Part shown: positions 8,218-17,848 of the stretch, piece after piece
Layout of the letters: each line of letters begins with the position of its first letter
Position numbering within the stretch: the first letter of the stretch is position 1
NCBI RefSeq assembly: GCF_030385785.1
Contig: NZ_JAUEDK010000050.1
Span: forward strand, 1 to 32,663
DNA length: 32,663 bases
Direction of reading: 5' to 3'
Origin: Crenobacter oryzisoli
GTDB taxonomy: Bacteria; Pseudomonadota; Gammaproteobacteria; Burkholderiales; Chromobacteriaceae
Position numbers and translations under genes: made by a program
The notes under the pieces: generated by a model
What the model saw: only the letters and a program-made list of their open reading frames with translations
Told to the model about the DNA's origin: nothing
Databases searched by the model: none

Positions 8218-9084
8218 TTAGCGGAACACCACGGTGCGGTCGCCGTTCGGGAACACGCGCCGCTCGGTGTGGTATTTGACGGCCCGCGCCAGCGCCAGGC
8301 ATTCCATGTCGCGGCCGGTCGCTTGCAGCTGTTCGGGCTTGTGCGTGTGGTCGACCCGCTCGACCACCTGTTCGATGATCGGGCCCTCGTCCAGATCGTC
8401 GGTCACGTAATGCGCGGTGGCGCCGATCAGCTTCACGCCGCGCGCGTAGGCCTGGTGGTACGGTTTGGCGCCCTTGAAGCCGGGCAGGAAGGAATGGTGG
8501 ATGTTGATCGCGCGGCCGGACAGTTGCGCGGCGGTCTGGTTCGACAGGATCTGCATATAGCGCGCGAGAATCACGAGCTCGCTCCCTGTCGATTCGACGA
8601 GCTCGAGCAGTTTCGCCTCCTGTGCGGCTTTGGTGTCGGCGCTGATCGGCAAGTGGTGGTAGGGCAGGCCGTACGAGCGCGCGATCGGTTCCAGGTCCGG
8701 GTGGTTCGACATGATGCCGGCGATATCAAGCGCCAGCTCGCCGAGCTTCCAGCGGTACAACAGGTCGTTCAGGCAGTGGTCGAGCTTCGACACCAGGATC
8801 AGCGTGCGGGTGCGGGCGGCGGCGTCGTTGAGCTGCCACTGCATTGTGAAGCGCTCGGCGATCGGCGCGAACTCGGCGCGCAGCCGCGGCAGCAGCGCCG
8901 CGTCGGTATTGCCGGTGTGGAACACGCAGCGGATGAAGAAGCGCTGGCTCAGCTCGTCGTCGAACACCGACAGCTCGTCGATATAGCCGCCGCGCGCATC
9001 GAGAAAGCCGGACACCGCGGCGACCTGGCCGGCGGCGCTCGGGCAGGACAGCGTGAGGATGAAGCGTGGCTGGGCTTGGATCAT
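8218..9084 (-). CDS. purU: Formyltetrahydrofolate deformylase
   Basis: Hydrolyses 10-formyl-THF to formate plus THF. It balances the folate pool when glycine cleavage floods it with C1 units. The 288-aa protein begins MIQAQPRFILTLSCPSAAGQVAAVSGFL, an N-terminal ACT domain (about 1-85). The formyltransferase domain follows with GIMSNHPDLEPIA, YHHLPIS, ILARYMQILS, INIHHSFLPGFKGAKPYHQAY (catalytic Asn and His) and GATAHYVTDDLDEGPII. The frame stays open to 9231, but the ATG at 9084 has an AGGAG site and matches the family start; the upstream extension runs through the MITE. A GGCCGGT hairpin lies just before the ribosome site. Confidence 0.96.
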   Translation of the reverse strand: MIQAQPRFILTLSCPSAAGQVAAVSGFLDARGGYIDELSVFDDELSQRFFIRCVFHTGNTDAALLPRLRAEFAPIAERFTMQWQLNDAAARTRTLILVSKLDHCLNDLLYRWKLGELALDIAGIMSNHPDLEPIARSYGLPYHHLPISADTKAAQEAKLLELVESTGSELVILARYMQILSNQTAAQLSGRAINIHHSFLPGFKGAKPYHQAYARGVKLIGATAHYVTDDLDEGPIIEQVVERVDHTHKPEQLQATGRDMECLALARAVKYHTERRVFPNGDRTVVFR

Positions 9085-9100
9085 CGAAGTCTCCTGACAG

Positions 9101-9117
9101 GGCCGGTCTGACCGGCC
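9101..9117 (-). other. Short GC-rich hairpin just upstream of the purU ribosome site
   Basis: GGCCGGT and ACCGGCC pair perfectly across a 3-base loop, a few bases before the AGGAG site (9091-9095). With no T-run on the minus strand it is not a standard terminator. It may limit or protect purU translation. Confidence 0.4.
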
Positions 9118-9134
9118 TTGTGGTTTGTCTGTTA

Positions 9135-9275
9135 GAACCTGCTCACGATCTGCGGCACTCGGGTGATCCTGCGTTGAAATGCCACTCAAAATGCTCATGG
9201 ACTCCATGTCCATTCCGCTTTTTCGCGTCATTTCGCCTTGGCTGACCCTTCGTTCGCGAGACCGTGAACAGGTTC
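9135..9275. mobile_element. 141-bp MITE with IS5/IS1031-type ends and TTA target duplication
   Basis: The left end reads GAACCTGCTCACGATCT. The right end, reverse-complemented, reads GAACCTGTTCACGGTCT: 15 of 17 positions agree. The element is flanked by TTA at 9132-9134 and TTA at 9276-9278, a 3-bp TNA-type duplication. It has no coding capacity. The right end shares 13 bases with the terminal repeat of the IS5-type remnant at 774-788, the likely family source of transposase. The right-hand TTA is also the lipA stop codon (TAA on the minus strand), so the insertion kept lipA intact. Confidence 0.85.
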
Positions 9276-10244
9276 TTAGGCGACCAACTCACCTTTGGCC
9301 TGCAGATCCGCGTGATAGCTCGATCGCACCATCGGCCCGGCGGCGACCTGGGAAAATCCCATCTCCAGCGCCGTCTGGCGCAGCGAGGCGAACTCGGCCG
9401 GCGTGACGAAGCGCTTCACCGGCAGGTGATGGTGCGACGGCTGCAGGTACTGGCCGATGGTCAGCATGTCGACCTTGTGCGCGCGCAGGTCGCGCATCAC
9501 CTCGACGATCTCGTCGAGCGTTTCGCCGAGGCCGACCATCAGCCCGGACTTGGTGGGCACGTCGGGGCAGGTGTCCTTGAACGCGGCCAACAGTGCGAGC
9601 GAGTGCGCGTAGTCGGCGCCTGGCCGTGCCTCGCGGTAGAGGCGCGGCACCGTCTCGAGGTTGTGGTTGAACACGTCGGGCGGCGTGTCGGCCAACGTCG
9701 TCAGCGCCGCCTCCATCCTGCCGCGGAAGTCCGGCACCAGCGTTTCGACGCGGATCGCTGGGTTGAGTCGTCGCGTCTCGGTGATGCAGGCGGCGAAGTG
9801 CGCCGCGCCGCCGTCGCGCAGGTCGTCGCGGTCGACCGAAGTGATCACCACGTACTTCAGTTCCATTGCGGCGATCGTTTCTGCCAATCGTTGCGGCTCG
9901 TTCGCGTCGAGCGGGTTCGGCCGGCCGTGGCCGACGTCGCAGAACGGACAGCGGCGTGTGCAGATGTCGCCCATGATCATGAAGGTCGCGGTGCCGTGGC
10001 TGAAGCACTCGCCGAGGTTCGGGCAGCTCGCTTCCTCGCAGACGGTGACGAGCTGGTGCTCGCGCAGCGTCTTCTTAAGCTGTAGCACCTCCTTGCTGCC
10101 CGGAAACGCCGCGCGAATCCACTCCGGCTTGCGCAGCATCTCGCTCTTTTCGGTCGGCGCGATCTTCACCGGGATGCGCGCCATCTTCTCGGCGGCCGAC
10201 AGCTTGGTGCCGGCCTCGAGCTTTGCGGGTCTGACGTCGGTCAT
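9276..10244 (-). CDS. lipA: Lipoyl synthase
   Basis: Radical-SAM enzyme that inserts two sulfurs into protein-bound octanoate, completing the lipoyl group on GcvH and 2-oxoacid dehydrogenases. The 322-aa protein has the auxiliary-cluster cysteines C69-x4-C74-x5-C80 ([13 protein letters not shown]) and the radical-SAM set C95-x3-C99-x2-C102 ([11 protein letters not shown]). [26 protein letters not shown] and the C-terminal VRSSYHAD, which holds the conserved Ser, complete the signature. It starts 4 bases after the gcvT stop. LipB and Lpd are not in the window. The TAA stop coincides with the target duplication of a MITE that begins immediately downstream. Confidence 0.97.
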   Translation of the reverse strand: MTDVRPAKLEAGTKLSAAEKMARIPVKIAPTEKSEMLRKPEWIRAAFPGSKEVLQLKKTLREHQLVTVCEEASCPNLGECFSHGTATFMIMGDICTRRCPFCDVGHGRPNPLDANEPQRLAETIAAMELKYVVITSVDRDDLRDGGAAHFAACITETRRLNPAIRVETLVPDFRGRMEAALTTLADTPPDVFNHNLETVPRLYREARPGADYAHSLALLAAFKDTCPDVPTKSGLMVGLGETLDEIVEVMRDLRAHKVDMLTIGQYLQPSHHHLPVKRFVTPAEFASLRQTALEMGFSQVAAGPMVRSSYHADLQAKGELVA

Positions 10245-10248
10245 CGCC

Positions 10249-11367
10249 TCAGCCCCGGTAGTAGCGTTGAGGCACGAACGGGGTCTTGGCGACCTCGATC
10301 ACGACCGGCTTGCCGCGCACGATGGCGTAGAGCGCGGTGCCGACCGCTGCGTGCGCGCTCGCCACATAGCCCATGCCGACCGGGCCGCCGAAGCTAGGGC
10401 CGAAGCCGCCGCTGCTAACCTTGCCGATCACGGTGCCGTCGGCGTCGGTGATCTCGGCGCCTTCGCGCACCGGCACCTTGTCCTTAACAATAAAACCGAT
10501 GCGCTTCTTTGCGACGCCGTCGGCGATCTGGCGCGCGACGACGTCGGCGCCCGGGTAACCGCCGGCGCGCTCGCCGCCGGGGCGGCGGTTCTTCGAGATT
10601 GCCCACAGCAGGCTGCCCTCGATCGGTGTGGTACCGGTGTCGATGTCGTGGCCGTACAGGCAGAGGCCGGCTTCCAGACGCAGCGAGTCGCGCGCACCGA
10701 GGCCGATCGCTTCGACTTCCGGCTCGGCAAGCAGCCGTTCGGCCAAGCTGGCAGCCTGTGCGGCCGGCACCGAGATCTCGTAGCCGTCTTCACCGGTGTA
10801 GCCGGAGCGGCTGACATAACAGGCGATGCCGTCAATTTCGAGCTGTGCGTTCTGCATGAAGGTCAGCTCGGCTGCGGCCGGCGCGAGGCGCGCCAGCACT
10901 GTCGCGGCGGCCGGACCCTGCAGAGCGAGCAGGGCGCGGTCGGTCAGCTCGACCACTTCGCAGTGTGCGGACAGGTGGCGGCGCATGTGCGCGATGTCCT
11001 GCTCCTTGCACGCGGCGTTGACGACGACGTAGAGCTCGTCGTTGCCGAAGTTCGACACCATCAGGTCGTCGAGGATGCCGCCGTCGTCGGCGGTGAACAG
11101 CGCATAGCGCTGCATGCCTACCGGCAGGTCCTGGATGTCGACCGGCACCAGGGTCTCGAGCGCCGCGGCGGCGCCCTTGCCGATCAGCTTCACCTGGCCC
11201 ATGTGCGACACGTCGAACAGGCCGGCCTGCGCGCGGGTGTGCTGGTGTTCCTTCAGCACGCCGAGCGGGTACTGCACCGGCATTTCGTAGCCGGCGAACG
11301 GGACCATCTTGGCGCCCAGTTTGATGTGCAGGTCGTAGAGCGGGGTGCGATTGAGCGGTGCGTTCAT
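10249..11367 (-). CDS. gcvT: Aminomethyltransferase (glycine cleavage T protein)
   Basis: Transfers the methylene group from aminomethyl-lipoyl-GcvH to THF, releasing ammonia. The 372-aa protein shows [83 protein letters not shown] (with the catalytic Asp), and a C-terminal [19 protein letters not shown]. It lies between sdaA (10-base gap) and lipA (4-base gap), away from gcvH-gcvP, so the gcv genes are split by glyA and sdaA within the same run. Confidence 0.97.
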   Translation of the reverse strand: MNAPLNRTPLYDLHIKLGAKMVPFAGYEMPVQYPLGVLKEHQHTRAQAGLFDVSHMGQVKLIGKGAAAALETLVPVDIQDLPVGMQRYALFTADDGGILDDLMVSNFGNDELYVVVNAACKEQDIAHMRRHLSAHCEVVELTDRALLALQGPAAATVLARLAPAAAELTFMQNAQLEIDGIACYVSRSGYTGEDGYEISVPAAQAASLAERLLAEPEVEAIGLGARDSLRLEAGLCLYGHDIDTGTTPIEGSLLWAISKNRRPGGERAGGYPGADVVARQIADGVAKKRIGFIVKDKVPVREGAEITDADGTVIGKVSSGGFGPSFGGPVGMGYVASAHAAVGTALYAIVRGKPVVIEVAKTPFVPQRYYRG

Positions 11368-11377
11368 TGTGTTGTCC

Positions 11378-12757
11378 TCAGCATTCGATCACGTTGACGG
11401 CCAGGCCGCCGCGTGAGGTTTCCTTGTATTTGGTCTTCATGTCGGCGCCGGTGTCGCGCATGGTGCGGATCACCTTGTCGAGCGAGATGAAGTGGCTGCC
11501 GTCGCCCTTTAGTGCCATGCGTGCGGCGTTCACTGCCTTCACCGATGCCATCGCGTTGCGCTCGATGCAGGGCACCTGCACCAAGCCGCCTACCGGGTCG
11601 CAGGTCAGGCCCAGGTTGTGCTCCATGCCGATTTCGGCAGCGTTCTCCACTTGGCGTACGTTGCCGCCGAGCACTTCGGCCAAGGCGCCTGCCGCCATCG
11701 AGCAGGCGACACCGACCTCGCCCTGGCAGCCGACCTCGGCGCCGGAGATCGAGGCGTTCTCCTTGTAGAGGATGCCGATCGCGGCGGCGGTGAGCAGGAA
11801 GCGCACCACGCCGTCGTCGCTGGCGGTCGGCACGAAGCGGGTGTAGTAGTGCAGCACCGCAGGGATGATGCCGGCCGCGCCGTTGGTGGGCGCGGTGACC
11901 ACACGGCCACCGGTGGCATTCTCCTCGTTGACCGCCAGCGCGTAGAAGCTGATCCAGTCGAGGATGGTCAGCGGGTCGCGTAGACTCGCCTCGGGCTGGC
12001 TGGCCAGCTTGCGATACAGCTCGGCCGCGCGGCGCTTCACCTTCAGCCCGCCGGGCATGATGCCCTCGCGTTCCGAGCCGCGGCGCACGCAGGCCTGCAT
12101 TACGTCCCAGATTGCGAGCAGCCCCGCGCGGATCTCGGCCTCGGTGCGCCACGCTTTTTCGTTCTCCAGCATCAGCTGGCTGATCGAGAGGTTGTGCGCC
12201 TCGCACAGTACCAGTAGTTCCTTGGCACTCTTGAACGGGTAGGGCAGCGCCGTTGCGTCGGCCACGATGCGGTCGGCGCCGGCCGCCTCCTCGTTGACGA
12301 CGAAACCGCCGCCGACCGAATAATAGACCTTGCTCGCCAGCGTTTCGCCGTCCTGGCCGATCGCTGTGAAGCGCATGCCGTTGGGGTGGTAGGGCAGCGT
12401 CTCGCGGCGGTAGAGCACCAGGTGCTCCTTCTCGCGAAACGCGATGCGCTGCTGGCCGAGCAGCGAGAGCTCGCCGGCCGCGCGGATCGCCGCGACGCGG
12501 GGCTCGACGCTGTCGGTATCGACGGTGTCGGGCTCCTCACCCTCCAGGCCCAACAGCACCGCCACGTCCGAGCCGTGGCCGCGCCCGGTCGCGCCGAGCG
12601 AGCCGAACAGCTCGGACTTCACCGCTGCGGTTTTCTCGAGCAGACCGTGTTCGGCCAACCCTCGGGCGAAGCGCGCGGCGGCGCGCATCGGCCCGACGGT
12701 GTGCGAGCTGGACGGCCCGATCCCGATCTTGAACAAATCAAATACGCTGATCGCCAT
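11378..12757 (-). CDS. sdaA: L-serine ammonia-lyase, iron-sulfur type
   Basis: Converts L-serine to pyruvate and ammonia with a [4Fe-4S] cluster. It is a single 459-aa chain with the beta domain first ([20 protein letters not shown]-x-GPM) and the catalytic alpha domain second. Probable cluster cysteines are C344 (EVGCQGEVG), C386 (LTCDPVGG) and C397 (VPCIERNA). The chain ends ...NVIEC, so the last residue is Cys459; in characterised enzymes of this type a C-terminal cysteine folds into the active site as a cluster ligand. It follows glyA by 18 bases. Together with glyA and the glycine cleavage system it gives a route from two glycines through serine to pyruvate. Confidence 0.96.
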   Translation of the reverse strand: MAISVFDLFKIGIGPSSSHTVGPMRAAARFARGLAEHGLLEKTAAVKSELFGSLGATGRGHGSDVAVLLGLEGEEPDTVDTDSVEPRVAAIRAAGELSLLGQQRIAFREKEHLVLYRRETLPYHPNGMRFTAIGQDGETLASKVYYSVGGGFVVNEEAAGADRIVADATALPYPFKSAKELLVLCEAHNLSISQLMLENEKAWRTEAEIRAGLLAIWDVMQACVRRGSEREGIMPGGLKVKRRAAELYRKLASQPEASLRDPLTILDWISFYALAVNEENATGGRVVTAPTNGAAGIIPAVLHYYTRFVPTASDDGVVRFLLTAAAIGILYKENASISGAEVGCQGEVGVACSMAAGALAEVLGGNVRQVENAAEIGMEHNLGLTCDPVGGLVQVPCIERNAMASVKAVNAARMALKGDGSHFISLDKVIRTMRDTGADMKTKYKETSRGGLAVNVIEC

Positions 12758-12775
12758 GATGCGCGCCTCGCCGCC

Positions 12776-14047
12776 TTACTTGCCGTAGACCGGGAACGCC
12801 GCGCACAGCTCGGCAACCTGATGCTTCACCCGTTCAATCACGGCCGGGTTGTCGAGGTCGGCGAGGATGTCGCAGATCCAGCCAGCGATCGCGCGCACTT
12901 CCGCCTCCTTGAAGCCGCGCGTGGTCACCGCCGGGGTGCCGATGCGAATGCCGCTGGTGACGAACGGCGACTGCGGGTCGTTCGGCACGGCGTTCTTGTT
13001 GACGGTGATGTGCGCCGCGCCCAGTGCGGCGTCGGCCGCCTTGCCGGTCAGGCCCTGGCGGATCAGGCTCAGCAGGAACAGGTGGTTGTCGGTGCCGCCG
13101 GACACGATGTCATAGCCGCGCTCGACGAACACTGCGGCCATCGCGCGGGCGTTGGCAATCACCTGTTGCTGGTAGGCTTTGAAGCCCGGCTGCAGCGCCT
13201 CCTGGAAGGCCACCGCCTTGGCCGCGATCACGTGCATCAGCGGGCCACCTTGGATGCCCGGGAACACGATGGAGTTGAGCTTCTTCTCGATGTCCGGATT
13301 GGACTTCGCCAGGATCAGGCCGCCGCGCGGGCCGCGCAGTGTCTTGTGCGTGGTGGTGGTCACCACGTCGGCGAACGGCACCGGGTTCGGGTAGAGACCG
13401 GCGGCCACCAGGCCCGCAACGTGCGCCATGTCGACCAACAGGTACGCGCCGACCTTGTCGGCAATTTCGCGGAAGCGCGCCCAGTCGATCACGCGCGAGT
13501 AGGCGGAGAAGCCGGCGACGATCAGCTTCGGCCGGTGTTCGAGCGCGAGACGCTCGACCTCGTCGTAGTCGATCAGGCCGGTGGCAGTGTCGATGCCGTA
13601 CTGGACGGCCTTGTAGATCTTGCCCGAGAAGTTGACCGACGCGCCGTGGGTGAGGTGGCCACCGTGCGCCAGGCTCATGCCGAGCACCGTGTCGTGCGGC
13701 TGGATCAGCGCCATGTAGACGGCCGCGTTGGCCTGACTGCCCGAGTGCGGCTGAACGTTCGCGTAGTCGGCGCCGAACAGCTGCTTGGCGCGGTCGATCG
13801 CCAACTGCTCGACAGTATCGACATGCTCGCAGCCGCCGTAGTAGCGCTTGCCCGGGTAGCCCTCGGCGTACTTGTTGGTCAGCACCGAGCCCTGAGCCTG
13901 GATCACGCGCGGGCTGGTGTAGTTTTCCGAGGCGATCAGCTCGATATGGTCTTCCTGACGCAGGCGCTCGGCTTCCATCGCCTGCCACAGCGCGTCGTCG
14001 AAACCGGCGATCTCAAGCGGCTGGCTGAATTGTTCTTGGCGGGACAT
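12776..14047 (-). CDS. glyA: Serine hydroxymethyltransferase
   Basis: PLP enzyme interconverting serine plus THF with glycine plus methylene-THF. The 423-aa length is about the family norm. It shows [75 protein letters not shown] and the PLP lysine in [13 protein letters not shown] (K235). The ATG at 14047 has an AAGGAG site. It is 192 bases downstream of gcvP, a gap holding a palindromic repeat and a strong hairpin, so glyA may also have its own transcription start. Confidence 0.97.
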   Translation of the reverse strand: MSRQEQFSQPLEIAGFDDALWQAMEAERLRQEDHIELIASENYTSPRVIQAQGSVLTNKYAEGYPGKRYYGGCEHVDTVEQLAIDRAKQLFGADYANVQPHSGSQANAAVYMALIQPHDTVLGMSLAHGGHLTHGASVNFSGKIYKAVQYGIDTATGLIDYDEVERLALEHRPKLIVAGFSAYSRVIDWARFREIADKVGAYLLVDMAHVAGLVAAGLYPNPVPFADVVTTTTHKTLRGPRGGLILAKSNPDIEKKLNSIVFPGIQGGPLMHVIAAKAVAFQEALQPGFKAYQQQVIANARAMAAVFVERGYDIVSGGTDNHLFLLSLIRQGLTGKAADAALGAAHITVNKNAVPNDPQSPFVTSGIRIGTPAVTTRGFKEAEVRAIAGWICDILADLDNPAVIERVKHQVAELCAAFPVYGK

Positions 14048-14077
14048 GTTGTTTCTCCTTTGTGGGGCGGTGCCCGT

Positions 14078-14115
14078 CGTTCGGCCAACCTTGGGGTGAT
14101 GGGGTTGGCCGAACG
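14078..14115 (-). other. Perfect 13-bp inverted repeat in the glyA leader
   Basis: CGTTCGGCCAACC (14078-14090) and GGTTGGCCGAACG (14103-14115) are perfectly complementary across 12 bases, with partial pairing continuing outward. It lies 31 bases upstream of the glyA start codon. No T-run follows on either strand, so it is more likely an RNA structure or protein site than a terminator. Confidence 0.55.
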
Positions 14116-14126
14116 GCTCGGGTATT

Positions 14127-14240
14127 GGAGTCGCTAATAAAAACCAGCGAAGCGGTCCTGGCTAGGCGTGCTGCCGCAGACAGTACGAGCTGTACGGCAA
14201 GGCAGCACAACGACGCCAGGAGGGTTTTATTCGCGACTCC
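14127..14240 (+). repeat. Intergenic palindromic repeat, copy 1 (114 bp)
   Basis: The ends GGAGTCGCTAATAAAA (14127-14142) and TTTTATTCGCGACTCC (14225-14240) are inverted repeats with one mismatch. The interior also folds (CTGGCTAGGCGTGCTGCC against GGCAGCACAACGACGCCAG, imperfect). The core from GGCTAGGCGTGCTGCC to GACGCCAGGAGGG recurs at 18586-18694 and, degenerate and inverted, near 31303-31383. No coding content. The right end touches the gcvP stop codon (CTA at 14240-14242). Confidence 0.8.
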
Positions 14241-17110
14241 TAGTCTTGGTAGGCCGACAGCGGCGGGCAGCTGCAGATCAGATTGCGGTCGCCGTACACG
14301 TTGTCGACGCGGCCGACCGGCGGCCAGTACTTGGTGCCGTGATCGCGCTCGACACCGCGCGGGAATACCGCCTGCTCGCGGCTGTACGCATGGTTCCATT
14401 CGCCGGCGAGCGCGGCCGCGGTGTGCGGCGCGTGCTTCAGTGGGTTGTCGTTGGCGTCGCTGCGCGCTTCCTCCACCGCGCGGATTTCCTCGCGGATCGT
14501 GATCATCGCCTCGATGAAGCGGTCGAGCTCGGCCTTCGATTCGGACTCAGTCGGCTCGATCATCAAGGTGCCTGCAACCGGGAAGGACATCGTCGGCGCA
14601 TGGAAGCCGAAGTCGATCAACCGCTTGGCGATGTCCTCGACGCTGACGCCGCTGGTGTCCTTGAGAGGCCGCACGTCGACGATGCACTCGTGTGCGACAC
14701 GGTTATTCGGGCCGGTATAGAGGATCGGGTAGTGCGGCGCGAGCTTCGTCGCGATGTAGTTCGCGTTGAGGATCGCCACCTCCGTCGCGCGTTTCAGGCC
14801 TGCCGCGCCCATCAGCGTGATATAGGTCCAGGTGATAGGCAGGATGCTGGCGCTGCCGTACGGCGCCGCCGACACCGCACCGCCGCCGACGAGCGAGCCC
14901 GCCTTGTGGCCGGGCAGGAACGGGGCGAGGTGCGCCTTCACGCCGATCGGGCCAATGCCAGGGCCGCCGCCGCCATGCGGGATGCAGAAGGTCTTGTGCA
15001 GGTTCAGGTGCGACACGTCGCCGCCGAAACCGCCCGGCTGCGCAAGACCGACCAGCGCGTTCATGTTGGCGCCATCGATGTAGACCTGGCCGCCGTGAGC
15101 GTGCACCACGTCGCACACTTCGCGCACCCGCTCCTCGAACACACCGTGTGTGGACGGGTAGGTGATCATGATCGCGGCGAGCTTGTCGCTGTGCTGTTCG
15201 GCCTTTGCCTTCAGGTCGTCGACGTCGACGTTGCCGGCCTCGTCACACGCAACGACGACCACCTTCATGTTCGCCATCTGCGCTGACGCCGGGTTGGTGC
15301 CGTGGGCGGACGACGGGATCAGGCAGACGTCGCGCTGCGACTGACCGCGGCTGGCGTGATAGGCGCGGATCGCCAAGAGACCTGCGTACTCGCCTTGCGA
15401 GCCGGCATTCGGTTGCAGCGACACCGCGTCGTAGCCGGTGATCGCGCACAGCATCGCTTCCAGTTCCTGCGTCAGCTCGCGGTAGCCAGCAGTCTGCTCG
15501 GCCGGTGCGAACGGGTGCAGCTTGCCGAATTCGGGCCACGTCACCGGGATCATCTCGGTGGTGGCATTCAGTTTCATCGTGCAGCTGCCCAGCGGAATCA
15601 TGGTGCGGTCGAGCGCCAGGTCTTTGTCGGCCAAGCGGCGCAGGTAGCGCAGCATCTCGGTTTCCGAGCGGTACAGCTGGAACACCGGGTGCGTGAGGAA
15701 GGCACTGTGGCGTGCCAGTTGCGGCGGGATCGCGTCGGCAGTCTGCGCCTCGATCTCGGCGAAGCCGGGCACGACCTTGCCGAGGGCGAACAGCCCCCAC
15801 AGCGCCACCACGTCAGCAGCGGTCGTCGTCTCGTCGAGCGAGACACCGATGCGGGTGTCACCGGCGGCGCGCAGGTTGACGCCGCGGGCGCGCGCCTGGG
15901 CGTGCAGCACGTTCGCGTGGTTGGCGGTGTCGACCTCGACGGTTACCGTGTCGAAAAACGACTCGGTCGGTACCGAATAGCCGAGCTGGCGCAAGCCTTC
16001 GGCCAAGGTGGCGGTCAGCCGGTGCACGCGGCGCGCGATCGCGGTCAGTCCCTCCGATCCGTGGTAAGCGGCGTAGAGACCAGCGATGATCGCCAGCAGT
16101 GCCTGCGCGGTGCAGATATTGCTGGTCGCCTTTTCGCGGCGAATGTGCTGCTCGCGCGTCTGCATCGCCAGGCGCAGGGCCGGGCGGCCGTGGCTGTCGA
16201 CCGACACGCCGACCAGACGCCCCGGCATGCTGCGCTTGAACTCGTCGCGCGTCGCGAAGTAGCCGGCGTGCGGGCCGCCGAAGCCCATTGGCACGCCGAA
16301 GCGCTGAGTGGTGCCCACCGCGACGTCGGCGCCGAATTCGCCCGGCGGCGTCAGCAAGGTCAGCGCCAACAGGTCGGCGGCGACGACGACCAGTGCGCCT
16401 TGTGCATGCGCGGTCTCAGTGACGGCACGGTAGTCGATCAGGTCGCCGTGCGTGCCCGGGTACTGCAGCAGCACGCCGAAGCAGTCGAAGCCTGCGAGAT
16501 CGCGACGCGGGTCGCCGACGACGACGTCGATGCCCAACGGTTCGGCGCGGGTTTTCATCACCTCGATCGTCTGCGGATGACAGTCGCGGGCAACGAAGAA
16601 CACCTGGCTCTTCGATTTGGCCAAGCGCTGGCAGAAGGTCATCGCCTCGGCCGCGGCGGTCGCCTCGTCGAGCATCGACGCATTGGCAATCTCCAGGCCA
16701 GTCAGGTCCGAGACCATGGTCTGGAAGTTCAGCAGCGCCTCGAGGCGGCCCTGGGAAATCTCCGGCTGGTACGGAGTGTATGCAGTGTACCAGGCCGGGT
16801 TTTCGAACACATTGCGCAGGATCACCGGCGGGGTATGGGTGTCGTAATAGCCCATGCCGATGTAGGACTTGAACACCTGGTTGCGCGCGGCGATGGCGGC
16901 GAGGCGCTCGAGCACCTCAGCCTCGCTGCAGCCATCAGCGAGCTTGAGCGGGGCATTCAGACGGATGCTGGCGGGCACGACCTCGTCGATCAGTTCAGCG
17001 AGCGAGTCAACCTTCAGTTCGGCCAGCATTGCCTGCTGCTCGTCGCAGCCCGGACCGATGTGGCGGCGTTGGAACAGCGCGTCTTGCTTGAGAGAATTAT
17101 CACGGAACAT
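14240..17110 (-). CDS. gcvP: Glycine dehydrogenase (decarboxylating), P protein
   Basis: PLP enzyme that decarboxylates glycine and passes the aminomethyl group to the lipoyl arm of GcvH. The single 956-aa chain is the full-length fused form. Signatures are [65 protein letters not shown] and the PLP lysine K706 in [18 protein letters not shown]. Glycine-rich loops, [12 protein letters not shown] and a typical C-terminus follow. It starts 16 bases after gcvH and clearly shares its riboswitch-controlled transcript. Its TAG stop abuts a palindromic repeat element, so the last residues may be worth comparing with relatives. Confidence 0.98.
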   Translation of the reverse strand: MFRDNSLKQDALFQRRHIGPGCDEQQAMLAELKVDSLAELIDEVVPASIRLNAPLKLADGCSEAEVLERLAAIAARNQVFKSYIGMGYYDTHTPPVILRNVFENPAWYTAYTPYQPEISQGRLEALLNFQTMVSDLTGLEIANASMLDEATAAAEAMTFCQRLAKSKSQVFFVARDCHPQTIEVMKTRAEPLGIDVVVGDPRRDLAGFDCFGVLLQYPGTHGDLIDYRAVTETAHAQGALVVVAADLLALTLLTPPGEFGADVAVGTTQRFGVPMGFGGPHAGYFATRDEFKRSMPGRLVGVSVDSHGRPALRLAMQTREQHIRREKATSNICTAQALLAIIAGLYAAYHGSEGLTAIARRVHRLTATLAEGLRQLGYSVPTESFFDTVTVEVDTANHANVLHAQARARGVNLRAAGDTRIGVSLDETTTAADVVALWGLFALGKVVPGFAEIEAQTADAIPPQLARHSAFLTHPVFQLYRSETEMLRYLRRLADKDLALDRTMIPLGSCTMKLNATTEMIPVTWPEFGKLHPFAPAEQTAGYRELTQELEAMLCAITGYDAVSLQPNAGSQGEYAGLLAIRAYHASRGQSQRDVCLIPSSAHGTNPASAQMANMKVVVVACDEAGNVDVDDLKAKAEQHSDKLAAIMITYPSTHGVFEERVREVCDVVHAHGGQVYIDGANMNALVGLAQPGGFGGDVSHLNLHKTFCIPHGGGGPGIGPIGVKAHLAPFLPGHKAGSLVGGGAVSAAPYGSASILPITWTYITLMGAAGLKRATEVAILNANYIATKLAPHYPILYTGPNNRVAHECIVDVRPLKDTSGVSVEDIAKRLIDFGFHAPTMSFPVAGTLMIEPTESESKAELDRFIEAMITIREEIRAVEEARSDANDNPLKHAPHTAAALAGEWNHAYSREQAVFPRGVERDHGTKYWPPVGRVDNVYGDRNLICSCPPLSAYQD

Positions 17111-17126
17111 GGCGGCTCTCCCGGGC

Positions 17127-17501
17127 TTATTGGCCGATCAGGTTCTGATAGGCGACGTCGTCCAGCAGGCCGTCGAGCTGGGCCGGGTTGGCGAGCTGGA
17201 TGCGGAAGAACCAGCCGTCACCCTCGGGGGCATCGTTGACCAGGCTCGGCTCGTCGGCCAACAGGCTGTTGACTGCGACGATGGTGCCGTCGACCGGCAG
17301 TGCGATCTCGCCGGCGGCCTTCACCGACTCGATGGTGGCGGCCTCTTCGCCTTTGGCGAACGATTGGCCTTCCTTGGGCAGGGCGACGTAAACCAGGTCG
17401 CCCAGCAGGTTCTGCGCATACTCGGTGATGCCGACCGTGACGCTGCCGTCGTCTTCCAGACGCAGCCATTCGTGGGAGTCGGTGTATTTGGTCTCGCTCA
17501 T
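17127..17501 (-). CDS. gcvH: Glycine cleavage system H protein
   Basis: Small lipoyl carrier that shuttles the aminomethyl group from P to T protein. The 124-aa protein has [35 protein letters not shown] and the lipoylation motif [12 protein letters not shown] (lipoyl lysine K61). It is the first gene after a tandem glycine riboswitch. The ribosome site AGGAAGAGAG overlaps CTGTCAGG, which is exactly complementary to CCTGACAG about 80 bases upstream in the leader, suggesting a translational switch. It lies 16 bases before gcvP. Confidence 0.97.
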   Translation of the reverse strand: MSETKYTDSHEWLRLEDDGSVTVGITEYAQNLLGDLVYVALPKEGQSFAKGEEAATIESVKAAGEIALPVDGTIVAVNSLLADEPSLVNDAPEGDGWFFRIQLANPAQLDGLLDDVAYQNLIGQ

Positions 17502-17510
17502 TGCTCTCTT

Positions 17511-17602
17511 CCTGACAGGTTGCGTTGGGATAAGCCAACGTCAGTCGGAGGGCGAGACGGAGCAGGGTGGCGATGCGGGATCGGCCGCCGGGTCTGTCAG
17601 GG
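17511..17602 (-). promoter_or_regulatory. Possible anti-Shine-Dalgarno pairing in the gcvH leader
   Basis: In the minus-strand RNA, CCUGACAG (17595-17602) can pair over 8 bases with CUGUCAGG (17511-17518). The latter overlaps the gcvH ribosome site, which ends a few bases before the ATG at 17501. The upstream strand is preceded by GCCC, which could instead pair with the GGGGGC just after aptamer 2. The two foldings compete for the CC bases. A switch is inferred, not shown. Confidence 0.45.
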
Positions 17603-17632
17603 GCGCTCCAGGCCAACGTCAGCCTGTTGCCC

Positions 17633-17801
17633 CCTCTGTCCTTTGTGCCTGAGAGATTACGCGCCAGCGGCGCTTTTCCTTCGGCGAGGCCACGTAGGCC
17701 TACTCTCCAGAGAGCTCGTCGATGCAGCAGTCCTTTTGCCTGAGAGTTTCTGGGGCGATTCCCCTTCGGCGCCGCCCGGGTGGGCGATCTCTCCTGCAGC
17801 A
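17633..17801 (-). promoter_or_regulatory. Tandem glycine riboswitch controlling gcvH
   Basis: Read on the minus strand, aptamer 1 begins GCAGGAGAGA, contains GCGCCGAAGGGG and ends CTCTCAGGCAAAAGGAC. A short linker follows, then aptamer 2 with CTCTGGAGAG, CTCGCCGAAGGAAA and CTCTCAGGCACAAAGGACAGAGG. These are the conserved blocks of the two-aptamer glycine riboswitch. The second aptamer ends about 130 bases upstream of the gcvH ATG. Glycine binding normally turns such operons on. A 136-base stretch (17646-17781) is identical to the other copy at 18277-18412 on the opposite strand. Confidence 0.95.
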
Positions 17802-17818
17802 TCCGTGAAGCTTTTCCC

Positions 17819-17848
17819 AAGCTAATGGAAATGCCGAAAGCCTGTCAA
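17819..17848 (-). promoter_or_regulatory. Sigma70-type promoter for the gcvH riboswitch transcript
   Basis: On the minus strand a perfect TTGACA (17843-17848) is followed after 18 bases by TAGCTT (17819-17824). This would start the RNA a few bases before aptamer 1. Confidence 0.6.

Noticed and set aside
9661-11397. Plus-strand frame of 578 aa opposite lipA and gcvT
   Set aside because: It is the antisense shadow of two well-conserved genes; no ribosome site or domain.
12386-14137. Plus-strand frame of 583 aa opposite glyA and sdaA
   Set aside because: Antisense shadow of two conserved enzymes.
15302-17239. Plus-strand frame of 645 aa opposite gcvP
   Set aside because: Antisense shadow of gcvP; composition and lack of motifs argue against a protein.
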